Assembly (NCBI GenBank): GCA_051888795.1
Contig: JBJFCD010000226.1
Location: 36,581 to 100,580 of the forward strand
Direction of reading: 5' to 3'
Source: MD308 sp051888795
GTDB lineage: Bacteria > Bacillota > Clostridia > Lachnospirales > Lachnospiraceae
Length of the DNA stretch: 64,000 bases
Below, one piece after another: positions 9,146-17,414 of this stretch. The notes under the pieces are model-generated. The model saw only the letters and a list, made by a program, of their open reading frames with translations, had not been told where the DNA came from and made no database searches. Within the stretch, counting starts at the first letter, position 1, and each line of letters begins with the position of its first letter. Made by a program: the position numbers and the translations under genes.

Positions 9146-9196
9146 AGAATGAACATATTGCAACTGAAGATCCAGCAGTGTGCATATGTTCATTCT
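9146..9196. terminator. long-loop perfect inverted repeat after the SIR2-STAND gene
   Basis: Arms AGAATGAACATAT (9146-9158) and ATATGTTCATTCT (9184-9196) are perfect complements around a 25-base loop and are followed by TTTTGG. It could be a weak terminator or a protein-binding site. A TTCGAA-CTC-TTCGAA doublet lies just upstream. The rest of 9077-9242 shows nothing else. Confidence 0.5.
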
Positions 9197-9242
9197 TTTG
9201 GTTATTGGACGCATACAAACAACAAGATATAGAATGTTTGTG

Positions 9243-9271
9243 TTGACAAAACACTACAGGTTGAGTAAAAT
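9243..9271 (+). promoter_or_regulatory. strong sigma-A promoter of the XRE-ImmA operon
   Basis: TTGACA at 9243-9248 and TAAAAT at 9266-9271 are separated by exactly 17 bases. An inverted repeat GTTAAgataaTTAAC at 9275-9289 overlaps the expected transcription start and is a likely operator for the repressor encoded at 9327. Confidence 0.8.
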
Positions 9272-9326
9272 CAAGTTAAGATAATTAACCGGGAGGTTAA
9301 AAGTGGAAAGTTGAGAGGAAGCGGAT

Positions 9327-9674
9327 ATGACCAAATTGGGAAAAATTTTAAAACACATTAGAATCGAAAATGATGAGGTGTTGGGCGATATGGCAATCAA
9401 GATTGGAGTATCGTCGGCATTTCTTAGCAAAGTGGAAAATGGGTTGGCAAAACCTTCCGATAAAGTATTGAATAATGTTTTGAACCGATATCAACTTTCT
9501 GATTTGCAGAAAAAAGAATTACAGGAGGCATTTTATGATCAGAGAGGCGAGGCAATTATAAGTTTTCAAAATTTGACACAAAGGGAAAAGCAAGTGGCAA
9601 TTTGCTTCGCGCAACTGTTGCCGGAAATGGATGAAAAAACGTTAGATGCTATAACAGATATTATGAAATCTTAA
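9327..9674 (+). CDS. XRE-family helix-turn-helix repressor
   Basis: The 115-residue protein has an N-terminal XRE helix-turn-helix (about residues 4-60; GVSSAFLSKVENGLAKPS is the recognition-helix region) and a helical C-terminal part. It is the first gene after the 9243 promoter and lies 19 bases before an ImmA/IrrE protease gene. In ICEBs1-like and prophage systems such a protease inactivates its partner repressor to turn genes on. By analogy it probably represses its own operon through the 9275-9289 repeat. Confidence 0.88.
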   Translation: MTKLGKILKHIRIENDEVLGDMAIKIGVSSAFLSKVENGLAKPSDKVLNNVLNRYQLSDLQKKELQEAFYDQRGEAIISFQNLTQREKQVAICFAQLLPEMDEKTLDAITDIMKS

Positions 9675-9693
9675 AAGGAGGGGAGGCTGCTAT

Positions 9694-10266
9694 ATGAACG
9701 ATAAATATGCTGTAGCCTATCGAACCGAGAAAGAACTTAGGAAGAGCGCAAATGAACTGCGAGATACATGTGATTTTCTGGATAAGGAAGGTTACTTTGA
9801 TGTTTTAAAATATTTGGAAAATCACCTGGCAGACTCAATTCCGAATTTTTCCTTTATGATAATGGATGAGGAGGAAGCAAATGCAGATCCGGAAATGGCC
9901 ATTGCGAGTGCGGTAACCAAAATTTTTGACGGAACAGTTTCTTTAGTTGTTCGTGAAGAGGTATACGAGGCGGCACGCAGGGGGAATGGACGTGCCCGTT
10001 ACACTATTGCGCATGAAATAGGCCATTGTATTCTTCATTCACAGGAACAAGATATCATTTTGGCTAGATATAGCAATACAGATTACCAAAAACATAATGC
10101 AGTACAACAATCTGATCCTGAATGGCAGGCGGATGTGTTCGCTAGTGAGTTATTGGCTCCGCGTGAAATGATAAAAGCCTTAAGTACTTTTGAGATTATG
10201 TGTCGATTCGGAGTATCGAGGCCAGTTGCAGAGATTCAAAAAAGAAAAAGTAGACAGAATCTGTAA
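9694..10266 (+). CDS. ImmA/IrrE-family zinc metallopeptidase
   Basis: The 190-residue protein carries HEIGH at 107-111 and the downstream ligand block EWQADVFASELL with E143, the standard zinc site of ImmA/IrrE (COG2856) proteins. AGGAGGGGAGG precedes the ATG. Family members cleave or inactivate an adjacent XRE repressor when a damage or mating signal arrives. The C-terminus has the usual FGVSRPVA helix. It sits between the XRE gene and two genes of unknown function, which are probably what the switch controls. Confidence 0.9.
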   Translation: MNDKYAVAYRTEKELRKSANELRDTCDFLDKEGYFDVLKYLENHLADSIPNFSFMIMDEEEANADPEMAIASAVTKIFDGTVSLVVREEVYEAARRGNGRARYTIAHEIGHCILHSQEQDIILARYSNTDYQKHNAVQQSDPEWQADVFASELLAPREMIKALSTFEIMCRFGVSRPVAEIQKRKSRQNL

Positions 10267-10301
10267 ATCAAAGTTTATGCAGTAGGGATGGCTGAATATA
10301 C

Positions 10302-11417
10302 ATGAGAGAAGAACAGCAAAAGGGCATGGAAAAACAGAAGACATATAAGACTATTAAGGCAAAACTGTACGTCTGGATTACAAAAATTTCCAATATGAGC
10401 TATGTGTGGTGGCCTTTGTGGGTAGCAATACTTTTTGCAGCAGTTTTAGATATGGTTCCGTTCAATTACCTGTGGCCATGGGTAGAGGATATTTTTTCAT
10501 ACAATATGGGAAATTTAGTTGCAGTCATAGTTGTTATATGGGCCTTTACAATAGGACTGAGCACGCTCTTTTTGCAAAGGGCAGAAGGTAGGTTTTTAGG
10601 ACTCCGGGTAGTTGATGTAATGTCCATTTCTATGAATGCAAAAATGATGCTGCTATTGCCTATAATAGTGGTGGCAGAGGTAATGGTTTTGAGTATTGCT
10701 GTGGTCTTAAACTGGCCGATTACCTTAGTTGTTGTAGCTGTATTACAGATCTGGACAATGATTTATAGTGTTTCTTTTGTGATGTATATGACTTCTTATA
10801 CGAAAGCTATCCAGCTGATTAAGTCAAGACTAATTGCAGAATTATCTCAGGAAGAGGAAAATCTGGACGATAAGTTGCTTTTTACAAAGCTTTTTTCAAG
10901 AATTTCTTATAAGGATGCGGAAGAGAGGGAAATACTGCTTGATATCATAATTGATGTAATGAATACCGGCGGGTATAAAAATGAGAATGTGTGGAGGATT
11001 AGCTGTGATATTGCTAGATATATACTAAATGGAACAACAAGAAGGTCAGGAAAGAGAATGAAATTCATAAAAAAATGGTATTGCAATAGCGCAACTACAT
11101 TAGAGACGAAAAAGGGGATTTTGTCTGCATTATGTGAGAATGGTTCTCCAATTTATTATGAAATATGCAGAGATTTGCTGGCTATAGAACATCATAATGT
11201 TCAGGAACTATGTGTTTGGGTAATTGTATATTATATATATGTTTCACAGTTTCGTGGAGAGAGTGGAAGAAAGGGATATATTGCTAAGCTGATGCGAGAT
11301 TATCCTTATTTGGAACAGAAAAATGGGCGCAAGCAGGCAGTTGAATTCTGGAAGCAGATTCAAGGGACGAAAGACGGCAATTTCTATGAATTGTATAAGT
11401 ATATTTTGGATGAATAG
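10302..11417 (+). CDS. four-helix membrane protein with cytosolic C-terminal domain, unknown
   Basis: The 371-residue protein is not recognised. Four hydrophobic segments lie near residues 32-52, 70-93, 113-136 and 139-164. The following 200 residues are soluble, mainly helical and possibly of HEAT-like character (repeated acidic helices, then a basic stretch RRSGKRMKFIKKWYC). It starts 35 bases after the ImmA gene with a weak ribosome binding site and ends 20 bases before the 844-residue gene, so it belongs to the same transcript. A membrane sensor or membrane-damaging effector is conceivable, but nothing in the sequence settles this. Confidence 0.78.
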   Translation: MREEQQKGMEKQKTYKTIKAKLYVWITKISNMSYVWWPLWVAILFAAVLDMVPFNYLWPWVEDIFSYNMGNLVAVIVVIWAFTIGLSTLFLQRAEGRFLGLRVVDVMSISMNAKMMLLLPIIVVAEVMVLSIAVVLNWPITLVVVAVLQIWTMIYSVSFVMYMTSYTKAIQLIKSRLIAELSQEEENLDDKLLFTKLFSRISYKDAEEREILLDIIIDVMNTGGYKNENVWRISCDIARYILNGTTRRSGKRMKFIKKWYCNSATTLETKKGILSALCENGSPIYYEICRDLLAIEHHNVQELCVWVIVYYIYVSQFRGESGRKGYIAKLMRDYPYLEQKNGRKQAVEFWKQIQGTKDGNFYELYKYILDE

Positions 11418-11437
11418 GTGGGGGTTAAGGGTTTACG

Positions 11438-13972
11438 ATGAGAGATATTCGAATATTGTCATTATTTAAGCAGCATTATTTAGATGAGTACAAAGAACCA
11501 TTAAAGGTTGAAATATCCTGTCTTGGCTATTATGATGGGATGAATATTTCGAAAATAGATGAGAATGAGCATGGCTCATTAACTGTAAAAAAGAGCCAGG
11601 CTCCCATTTCTGAAATATGGTACAATACGGGAAATTTGATTAAGAAATTGCAGGGAGGATACAGTAATCAGAATATAGGATTGTTTCGTTGCGTGTCCAC
11701 GAAAAAGGAGGATGCGTATACAGAGGAATTCTGGAATCAGCGTCGCAATATGCCTTTCTGGGCGGTTGGGTTTATTAAATTAAAAGATGCCACACAATAT
11801 GGGGAAATTGCAAAGATTATTGAAGGCAGGCATCTTTATTCGTCTGATGCTGAAGAGGAAGCCTTTTGCAATGTAATAGTATATTGTACCTTTGATAATG
11901 CAGATATGGTGGTTCTGATTCATGGAAATAGTATTTCATCCATCAATCATAAATTTGAAGAGATGGAAGCAATGGATCAGATAATTTATCTTCACTCAAT
12001 TATCGGTGTTTCTGAAGAGTTTTTGTCTGATTGTAAAGATGGGAAGACAGAAAAGTGGAGAGGTACGTTTTGTCATATTCACGATAGGATTAGAACACTA
12101 TGGCTGGAAGCAGCGACAAACGGAGCTCCTGGGGTTGTTTCGGCAATAGTGAATAAACTTTCGGAAGAAGCAGGAAAGCGTGTCCCGTACTCATATATGC
12201 TTGGACATGGAAATATTAGTATGCTGGTACAGGATGTGGACGTGGCATTATTGCTGAAAATGTTATGTCCGGGTGGTTTTCTGACCCATCAGAATGGTTT
12301 CTATGGGAATGGTCTTTATAATATTGAATCATCTTTTTTGCTAAAAGAAAAAGATGTATCACAGATACAAACGGTAGAATTTCCTAAACAGAATAGTAAG
12401 GTGACGAATTGGTGTATAACCATGATAAAAAAATATAGAAAACTTTTTTCATCTTTAGAGGAAAAGGATGAAAGCCTATATTCGCTTTATCAGGCATTGG
12501 TGCAGACACTGAACACTCTGGATCAGTATGAACGTTTTTGTATGTCTCAGGATATTTATGCGCTTATTTATCCTTCTTTTAAATTGTTTGATCAAAAATT
12601 AGAGAGTGTATTATCCGAGTTGCGTGTGAACTTTAGTCTTTATAAGGCAGCTTTAATTAAAGATGGTGTAAGAAAATACTTGGAGTGTGTGAATTCTGTA
12701 ATATACCATATCATTCATACAGACCAGATATACCTTATGATACCCGGATATAGTGGGACCTCATTTTCCATACCTATTAAATTAGATCTGTTTTATTTGT
12801 GGTTTATGGATCAGGTAAGAGATATACTAAACGATTCGGATAAGAGGTTTAGGTATATTATGACACCTATAATGGAGTCAAAGCCACTCACGGATGTGAT
12901 TAGATTGAAGGAGGATGATGAAAATTATTTGATACGCATTCGGGTATCTCAGAGACAACTTTATTTTCCGAGAAATCTTATGATTATTTTATCGCATGAA
13001 CTGGGACATTATGTCGGGAGAAGTGCTCGATGCAGGAAAAAAAGATTGGATTGTATTACCAAAACCCTCGCATGTGTTTTGACAGAGAGAATTTTTCCAG
13101 AAAATTATGATGGGGATGCCTTGACAGAGCGGCAGGAACAAATTTTTCAAAAACTGAAGCACTACATTTTACCGGAGTTACAGATAAGAATTTTATCTGC
13201 ATTTAATAAGGGGATACAAAGAGAGCGCGTTGATCGGATATATCATGCACAGGATATTAGGTTGCTATTAGGAAAAATAAGCGTAGTGATTCTTTCAGGT
13301 CAAAATTTAGGCGCGGATATTAAAGAGTTGATATATACTATCCCGGAAGATGTAATGCAGTTTGTGGAAAGTGGAAAAGAAGAAGAATATTTGCACGAAA
13401 TGAGGTATATAGCAGATGTGCAACGCTATCTGGATTTGAGGTGTCAAATATTGCTGCCTTCTACTGATATACCGGCAATTATCGATGATTTAGTTCTTGT
13501 ATATAAAGAAATTTTTTCGGATATGGTTGCACTTACGATTTTACAATGTGGAAAGGATGATTATGAGGAGGCATTTCGTGTTTCGGAGGGGACAGGAGAT
13601 GCGGGAGTTAATTCGGGTGCGATGAATGTCTTTCGGAAATATATTGCCGGTGTGGTTTTTTTTCATGAGGATGATGTGAGCAAGGATAAATCAAAAAAGA
13701 CGTGTGAAAAAGATACGAACAAAGGGAAAGAACAATTCATCAGAAGACATCTGTTTGAATATACGTGGACAGAGGATTGGGCTAAGAAATATGCGAAGGA
13801 ATGCTGCAAACAGCTGAAGCGTCAGATAGAAAAATATCCTGAAAAAATCGCCGATTTAAGGAAGGCATTTCAATTGTTTTCATCTAATATAGCAACATGT
13901 AAAGAGATTTACGACACAATGAATCGTTGGATTCGGGAATATAAGGATTACATTTTACTTGAAAAGGATTAA
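11438..13972 (+). CDS. large protein with HELGH zinc-metallopeptidase motif, unknown family
   Basis: This 844-residue protein matches no family I know. Its clearest motif is SHELGHYVG with HELGH at 520-524. About 170 residues later comes KEIFSDMVAL with E691 and D695, the spacing and form of a third zinc ligand (Glu-x-x-x-Asp) in gluzincin-type proteases. The N-terminal 500 residues hold no clear motif and no signal peptide or membrane helix. The last 90 residues are very basic and charged. As the last gene of the XRE-ImmA operon, followed by a terminator hairpin, it is probably a cytoplasmic protease effector. Activity and target are inference. Confidence 0.75.
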   Translation: MRDIRILSLFKQHYLDEYKEPLKVEISCLGYYDGMNISKIDENEHGSLTVKKSQAPISEIWYNTGNLIKKLQGGYSNQNIGLFRCVSTKKEDAYTEEFWNQRRNMPFWAVGFIKLKDATQYGEIAKIIEGRHLYSSDAEEEAFCNVIVYCTFDNADMVVLIHGNSISSINHKFEEMEAMDQIIYLHSIIGVSEEFLSDCKDGKTEKWRGTFCHIHDRIRTLWLEAATNGAPGVVSAIVNKLSEEAGKRVPYSYMLGHGNISMLVQDVDVALLLKMLCPGGFLTHQNGFYGNGLYNIESSFLLKEKDVSQIQTVEFPKQNSKVTNWCITMIKKYRKLFSSLEEKDESLYSLYQALVQTLNTLDQYERFCMSQDIYALIYPSFKLFDQKLESVLSELRVNFSLYKAALIKDGVRKYLECVNSVIYHIIHTDQIYLMIPGYSGTSFSIPIKLDLFYLWFMDQVRDILNDSDKRFRYIMTPIMESKPLTDVIRLKEDDENYLIRIRVSQRQLYFPRNLMIILSHELGHYVGRSARCRKKRLDCITKTLACVLTERIFPENYDGDALTERQEQIFQKLKHYILPELQIRILSAFNKGIQRERVDRIYHAQDIRLLLGKISVVILSGQNLGADIKELIYTIPEDVMQFVESGKEEEYLHEMRYIADVQRYLDLRCQILLPSTDIPAIIDDLVLVYKEIFSDMVALTILQCGKDDYEEAFRVSEGTGDAGVNSGAMNVFRKYIAGVVFFHEDDVSKDKSKKTCEKDTNKGKEQFIRRHLFEYTWTEDWAKKYAKECCKQLKRQIEKYPEKIADLRKAFQLFSSNIATCKEIYDTMNRWIREYKDYILLEKD

Positions 13973-13976
13973 GAAA

Positions 13977-14004
13977 ATAGCCATTATCGTTCGATAATGG
14001 CTAT
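13977..14004. terminator. bidirectional terminator hairpin
   Basis: Perfect 13-bp arms ATAGCCATTATCG (13977-13989) and CGATAATGGCTAT (13992-14004) form a tight hairpin between two convergent genes. T/A-rich flanks suit termination in both directions. Confidence 0.8.
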
Positions 14005-14013
14005 AATTACATC

Positions 14014-14205
14014 CTACAAATTAAGATTGAACTGATCCATTACAGGATTCAGCTCGCCAAAAGAATTGACTGAAATGGGTTGACGATTATCTTGATTGTG
14101 AAAATCCGTTTGCGAAAAAGAATTAGGGGAAGCCGTATTATAGTAATCTGCGATGTTAGGGTTATACATAGTGTTCATAGGGTTTTCTTTAAAAAATGAT
14201 TCCAT
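14014..14205 (-). CDS. small Asn-rich hypothetical protein
   Basis: The 63-residue product is rich in Asn, Ser and Pro, with no cysteine and no membrane segment. It is supported by a good ribosome binding site on the minus strand (GGAGAGG, ending 6 bases before the ATG) and by a hairpin just past its stop. A possible promoter on the minus strand reads TTGACT with TAGAAT 19 bases further on (about 14326-14356). It is convergent with the metallopeptidase operon. Function is unknown; it resembles no antitoxin I can name. Confidence 0.5.
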   Translation of the reverse strand: MESFFKENPMNTMYNPNIADYYNTASPNSFSQTDFHNQDNRQPISVNSFGELNPVMDQFNLNL

Positions 14206-14605
14206 AAAGTATCCTCTCCATACTTTCTAAACTATTTTGCACAAAAAGCTTGTATTTTAGCCATTTATGCAAGTTACAAAATAATAAGCATCCCGTTTCC
14301 TCTTTTGGAAAAAATCTTCCAATCTTATTCTACATAAAAGTTTGATTAAAAAGTCAACAAACATAAAGATGTTCGATTCGTCTGGACAAAACAAACACCT
14401 TAATTATACGTCGAAGTTTTCTTCTATTCATCAATTGGAATTTTCCGAATAGCAGGATTGCTCCTGCGTTATGATGCTCTATTATACCTTATTCTATGCT
14501 TGAAAGCAAATGTTTTTTACTTATTGGTTTTACAAACACGAAATTTTGGGATAAGAAAGTGTTTACGGAATCCTACCTTTATTATAAAATGAGAATATAA
14601 AAAAT
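14206..14605. other. intergenic stretch with repeat-border gene tail at its right end
   Basis: There is no gene in this 400-base AT-rich stretch. It holds the possible minus-strand promoter of the small gene at 14205 and, at its right end, the gene-tail repeat described separately. The remainder shows nothing I can name. Confidence 0.5.
14543..14598 (+). repeat. copy of the 3' end of the SGNH-type gene (island border)
   Basis: Bases 14543-14586 match 2822-2865, the last codons of the SGNH-like gene, at most positions, including an unbroken 21-base run. In frame it reads FWDKKVFTESYLYY and then stops, versus SWNKKVFTEL-stop in the gene. No further upstream homology is visible, so this is a remnant tail. 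With 2822-2865 it brackets the 11.7-kb accessory island. Confidence 0.7.
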
Positions 14606-14623
14606 GTGCGGAGGGATAAATGT

Positions 14624-15280
14624 ATGAAGATTAAGGCCTTAGTTGCAGTTCGATCCGGTTCCCAGAGAGTGGTCAATAAAAATATCAGACCTTTTGCAGG
14701 CTCGTCGCTTTTGGAGATTAAGTTAAAACAGCTGAAAAGAATACCGGAATTGGATGGAATTGTTGTAAATTCCAATGATGATGGTATGCTTCAGATTGCC
14801 CATGATCTTGGTTGCGAGACGGTAAAAAGAGATGAGAAGTACGCATCGAATCAGGCATCAATGAGTGATGTATACCGCAATATGGCAGAAAATTTCAACG
14901 GGGATGTGATTGCCTATATCAATGTGACCAATCCATTGCTGAAGGATGAGACAATCAGCCGGGCGATACGGGAATATGAGAAGAACATAGATAAGTTTGA
15001 TTCCTTAAATTCTGCACATTTGATCAAAGAATTTATGTTCAAGGATAATCTTCCGATTAATTATGACCTGCGTCATCAGCCGAGAAGCCAGGATCTTCCG
15101 GATATAGCAGCGCTGAACTTTGCAATTAATATTATCAGCAGAGAGAGCATGATTGAGTGTAAGAACGTGGTAGGATATCAGCCAAATATCTATATTATCG
15201 ACGAAGTGGAAGCTACGGATATTGATAATGAGATTGACTTTGAATTTGCTGAATTTGTGTATAGAAAGCAGTATATGTAA
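14624..15280 (+). CDS. CMP-sialic-acid-synthetase-like cytidylyltransferase
   Basis: The start is taken at 14624 because GGAGGG lies 8 bases upstream; a GTG at 14606 would place that site inside the gene. The 218-residue protein has the nucleotide-binding N-terminus of NeuA-type enzymes (AVRSGSQRVVNKNIRPF), the INVTNPLL motif and the family length. Such enzymes activate nonulosonic acids or related sugars with CTP. No sialic acid synthase (NeuB) or epimerase (NeuC) is in the window, so the true sugar is uncertain. It opens the long glycan operon and overlaps the next start as TAATG. Confidence 0.82.
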   Translation: MKIKALVAVRSGSQRVVNKNIRPFAGSSLLEIKLKQLKRIPELDGIVVNSNDDGMLQIAHDLGCETVKRDEKYASNQASMSDVYRNMAENFNGDVIAYINVTNPLLKDETISRAIREYEKNIDKFDSLNSAHLIKEFMFKDNLPINYDLRHQPRSQDLPDIAALNFAINIISRESMIECKNVVGYQPNIYIIDEVEATDIDNEIDFEFAEFVYRKQYM

Positions 15281-16251
15281 TGAAATACAATTATGTTATT
15301 TTTGCGACGGTTTTTGACTGGTACCGGTATATGTACAAGGATGTTATCGGTCAGAAACATGTTGCATATTACAAGGATTTTGGTGAACTGTTAACACCCA
15401 TTGAACGTTTTTTTTATAAGATTCATTTGAGTAAAAAGCTAAATAGAATTGTTCCATTACCCAAAAAGCATATCTGGTACAAGAGGGCCCTTGCCCGCAT
15501 TCATTTTGAAGATGATAGACCGATATGCTTTATTTGGTATTCTCATTTTTTTAAAGAGATTGATAATGGTATGCCGGAGTATATTAAAAAGGTGATGCCG
15601 GATGCGAAGAATGTATATTATTATACGGATCAGAAGAACATCACCGATCAGGGCATTCTGAAATTAAGGGAAAAAATGGACCTGATTGGAGTATTTGATC
15701 TTACGGCAGCCGAACAGTACAAGCTTCAGTTCTGGCCTAATGTGTATCCATCCATTGGAAAAAGTGAGAACGAGAATGAATATGACCTCTGCTTCATTGG
15801 GAAGGATAAGGGAAGGCAAAAGAAATTGGAAGAGATTGCTGCGGAGTGTGATGCACGTGGAATCCGCACTGCTTTTTATTTACTGAATGCTGAGTCCGAG
15901 AAAAGGTGTGAAAGCATTCACTATATGGACAAGCTGATTCCCTATGAAGAGGCGCTTGATCTCGTAAAAAAGTCAAACTGTGTCCTTGAGCTTAAGATGG
16001 GAAGCTTTGATTCCTGCTCCGTTCGGGTGGAGGAAGCGGTTCTCCTTGGAAAACGTATTTTGACCAATAATTCTAATGTGAACAAAATGCCATGCTGCAG
16101 GAATTCGGCGGGAGTAGTATATTTTGATGATATTTCGAAAATTGACTGGAATTTCGTGACAACGGATGGCGGAATAGAGTATAATTATAAAGGTGAGTAT
16201 TCTGCAGAACATTTTCTGGAGAATATCCGGTCTGAATTGGAAAAGCTGTAG
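15280..16251 (+). CDS. putative GT-B glycosyltransferase
   Basis: The 323-residue cytoplasmic protein has two-domain GT-B character: an N-terminal half with aromatic-rich stretches and a C-terminal half with a nucleotide-sugar-like region (SCSVRVEEAVLLGKRILTNN, echoing the E-x7-E helix of retaining enzymes). The family was not firmly recognised. Its position directly after the CMP-sugar synthetase (shared TAATG) suggests it may use that or another local donor. Confidence 0.6.
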   Translation: MKYNYVIFATVFDWYRYMYKDVIGQKHVAYYKDFGELLTPIERFFYKIHLSKKLNRIVPLPKKHIWYKRALARIHFEDDRPICFIWYSHFFKEIDNGMPEYIKKVMPDAKNVYYYTDQKNITDQGILKLREKMDLIGVFDLTAAEQYKLQFWPNVYPSIGKSENENEYDLCFIGKDKGRQKKLEEIAAECDARGIRTAFYLLNAESEKRCESIHYMDKLIPYEEALDLVKKSNCVLELKMGSFDSCSVRVEEAVLLGKRILTNNSNVNKMPCCRNSAGVVYFDDISKIDWNFVTTDGGIEYNYKGEYSAEHFLENIRSELEKL

Positions 16252-16283
16252 CAAGTAAGAAAAGGATCGCATGATATAAAATT

Positions 16284-17414
16284 ATGAAAATAGCTTTTTT
16301 TCATCCGTATTTTGCAATGGGCGGAGTTGAGAAAACGAATATACGAATCGCAGAATACCTGATTAAAAAAGGTCATTCCGTAGACTTTATTTCTCTTTCT
16401 TTTACGGAACATTTCAAAGAAGAAATTGATGAGTTGGGAATTTGTTGCATTACATTGAAGGCAAAACGAGCTGTTATGGCAATTGCAGAGCTGCGCAGGT
16501 ATATGGAACAATATTCCGTTGTGATTAGCTGTCAGAATTATGCAAATCTGATAGCTATTTTGGCGAAAAGAGGATGTCCGGCATCCACAAAGCTGATCGT
16601 GTCCGAACGGCTGCATCCGGATGAGTTTTTATATAACGGAAAGCAGAAAAAGGGGAAAATCATCCTTTCTTTGATGAGGCTTCTTTATCGCAAAGCAGAC
16701 GTGGTTCTTGCAAATTCAAAAGAAACCGCAGAAGCTGTATCAAAGATCACGGGATGCAAAGTGAGATGCATTTACAACCCAACCCTTACCGGCGATTATG
16801 AGGGGAAAGCCAATGAACCGGTGGAACATCCTTGGTTTCGTGAGGATGTCCCGATTATTATCAGTGTGGGACGGCTGGCCAAAGAAAAAGGGTTCGACAC
16901 CCTTATCAAGGCTTTCGCAAAAGTAAACACAAAGCTGGACTGCAGATTAGTTCTGGTTGGGGATGGCGAAGAAAAAGAGAATCTTATAAATCTTGCAAAA
17001 AAACTGCAGGTTCATGAAAAGATATGGATGGCGGGGTATGATAAAAATCCATACAAGTATGTGAAAAAAGCATCTGTGTTTGTATTATCTTCGAGATTTG
17101 AAGGACTGCCGAATACCCTGATAGAGGCTCTTGCAGTGGGAGCGCCATGTGTGGCAACGGATTGCAGGAGCGGTCCTAAGGAAATACTCCTTGATGGAGA
17201 GGGCGGTATACTTGTAAAAACAGACGATAATCTAGAAATGGCAGATGCAATTCTTCGTGTATTGCAAAATCCAGAACAGGCCAAATGTATGTTGGAGAAA
17301 GCGATGAGCAAGCTGTATCGTTTTACTCCGGATGAAGTGGGAAAACAATATGAACGTATATTATTGGACTCCGTATATGGGAAATGTGGGGACCATCAAG
17401 GCAACGATAAATAG
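16284..17414 (+). CDS. glycosyltransferase family 4
   Basis: The 376-residue protein is a typical retaining GT-B enzyme. It has the N-terminal acceptor-domain loop GGVEK, then VGRLAKEKGFDTLI and the donor-binding EGLPNTLIEAL (E-x7-E). It would transfer a sugar from a nucleotide donor to the growing lipid-linked glycan at the cytoplasmic face. The gene overlaps the next one by about 65 bases. Donor and linkage cannot be read from sequence. Confidence 0.9.
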   Translation: MKIAFFHPYFAMGGVEKTNIRIAEYLIKKGHSVDFISLSFTEHFKEEIDELGICCITLKAKRAVMAIAELRRYMEQYSVVISCQNYANLIAILAKRGCPASTKLIVSERLHPDEFLYNGKQKKGKIILSLMRLLYRKADVVLANSKETAEAVSKITGCKVRCIYNPTLTGDYEGKANEPVEHPWFREDVPIIISVGRLAKEKGFDTLIKAFAKVNTKLDCRLVLVGDGEEKENLINLAKKLQVHEKIWMAGYDKNPYKYVKKASVFVLSSRFEGLPNTLIEALAVGAPCVATDCRSGPKEILLDGEGGILVKTDDNLEMADAILRVLQNPEQAKCMLEKAMSKLYRFTPDEVGKQYERILLDSVYGKCGDHQGNDK

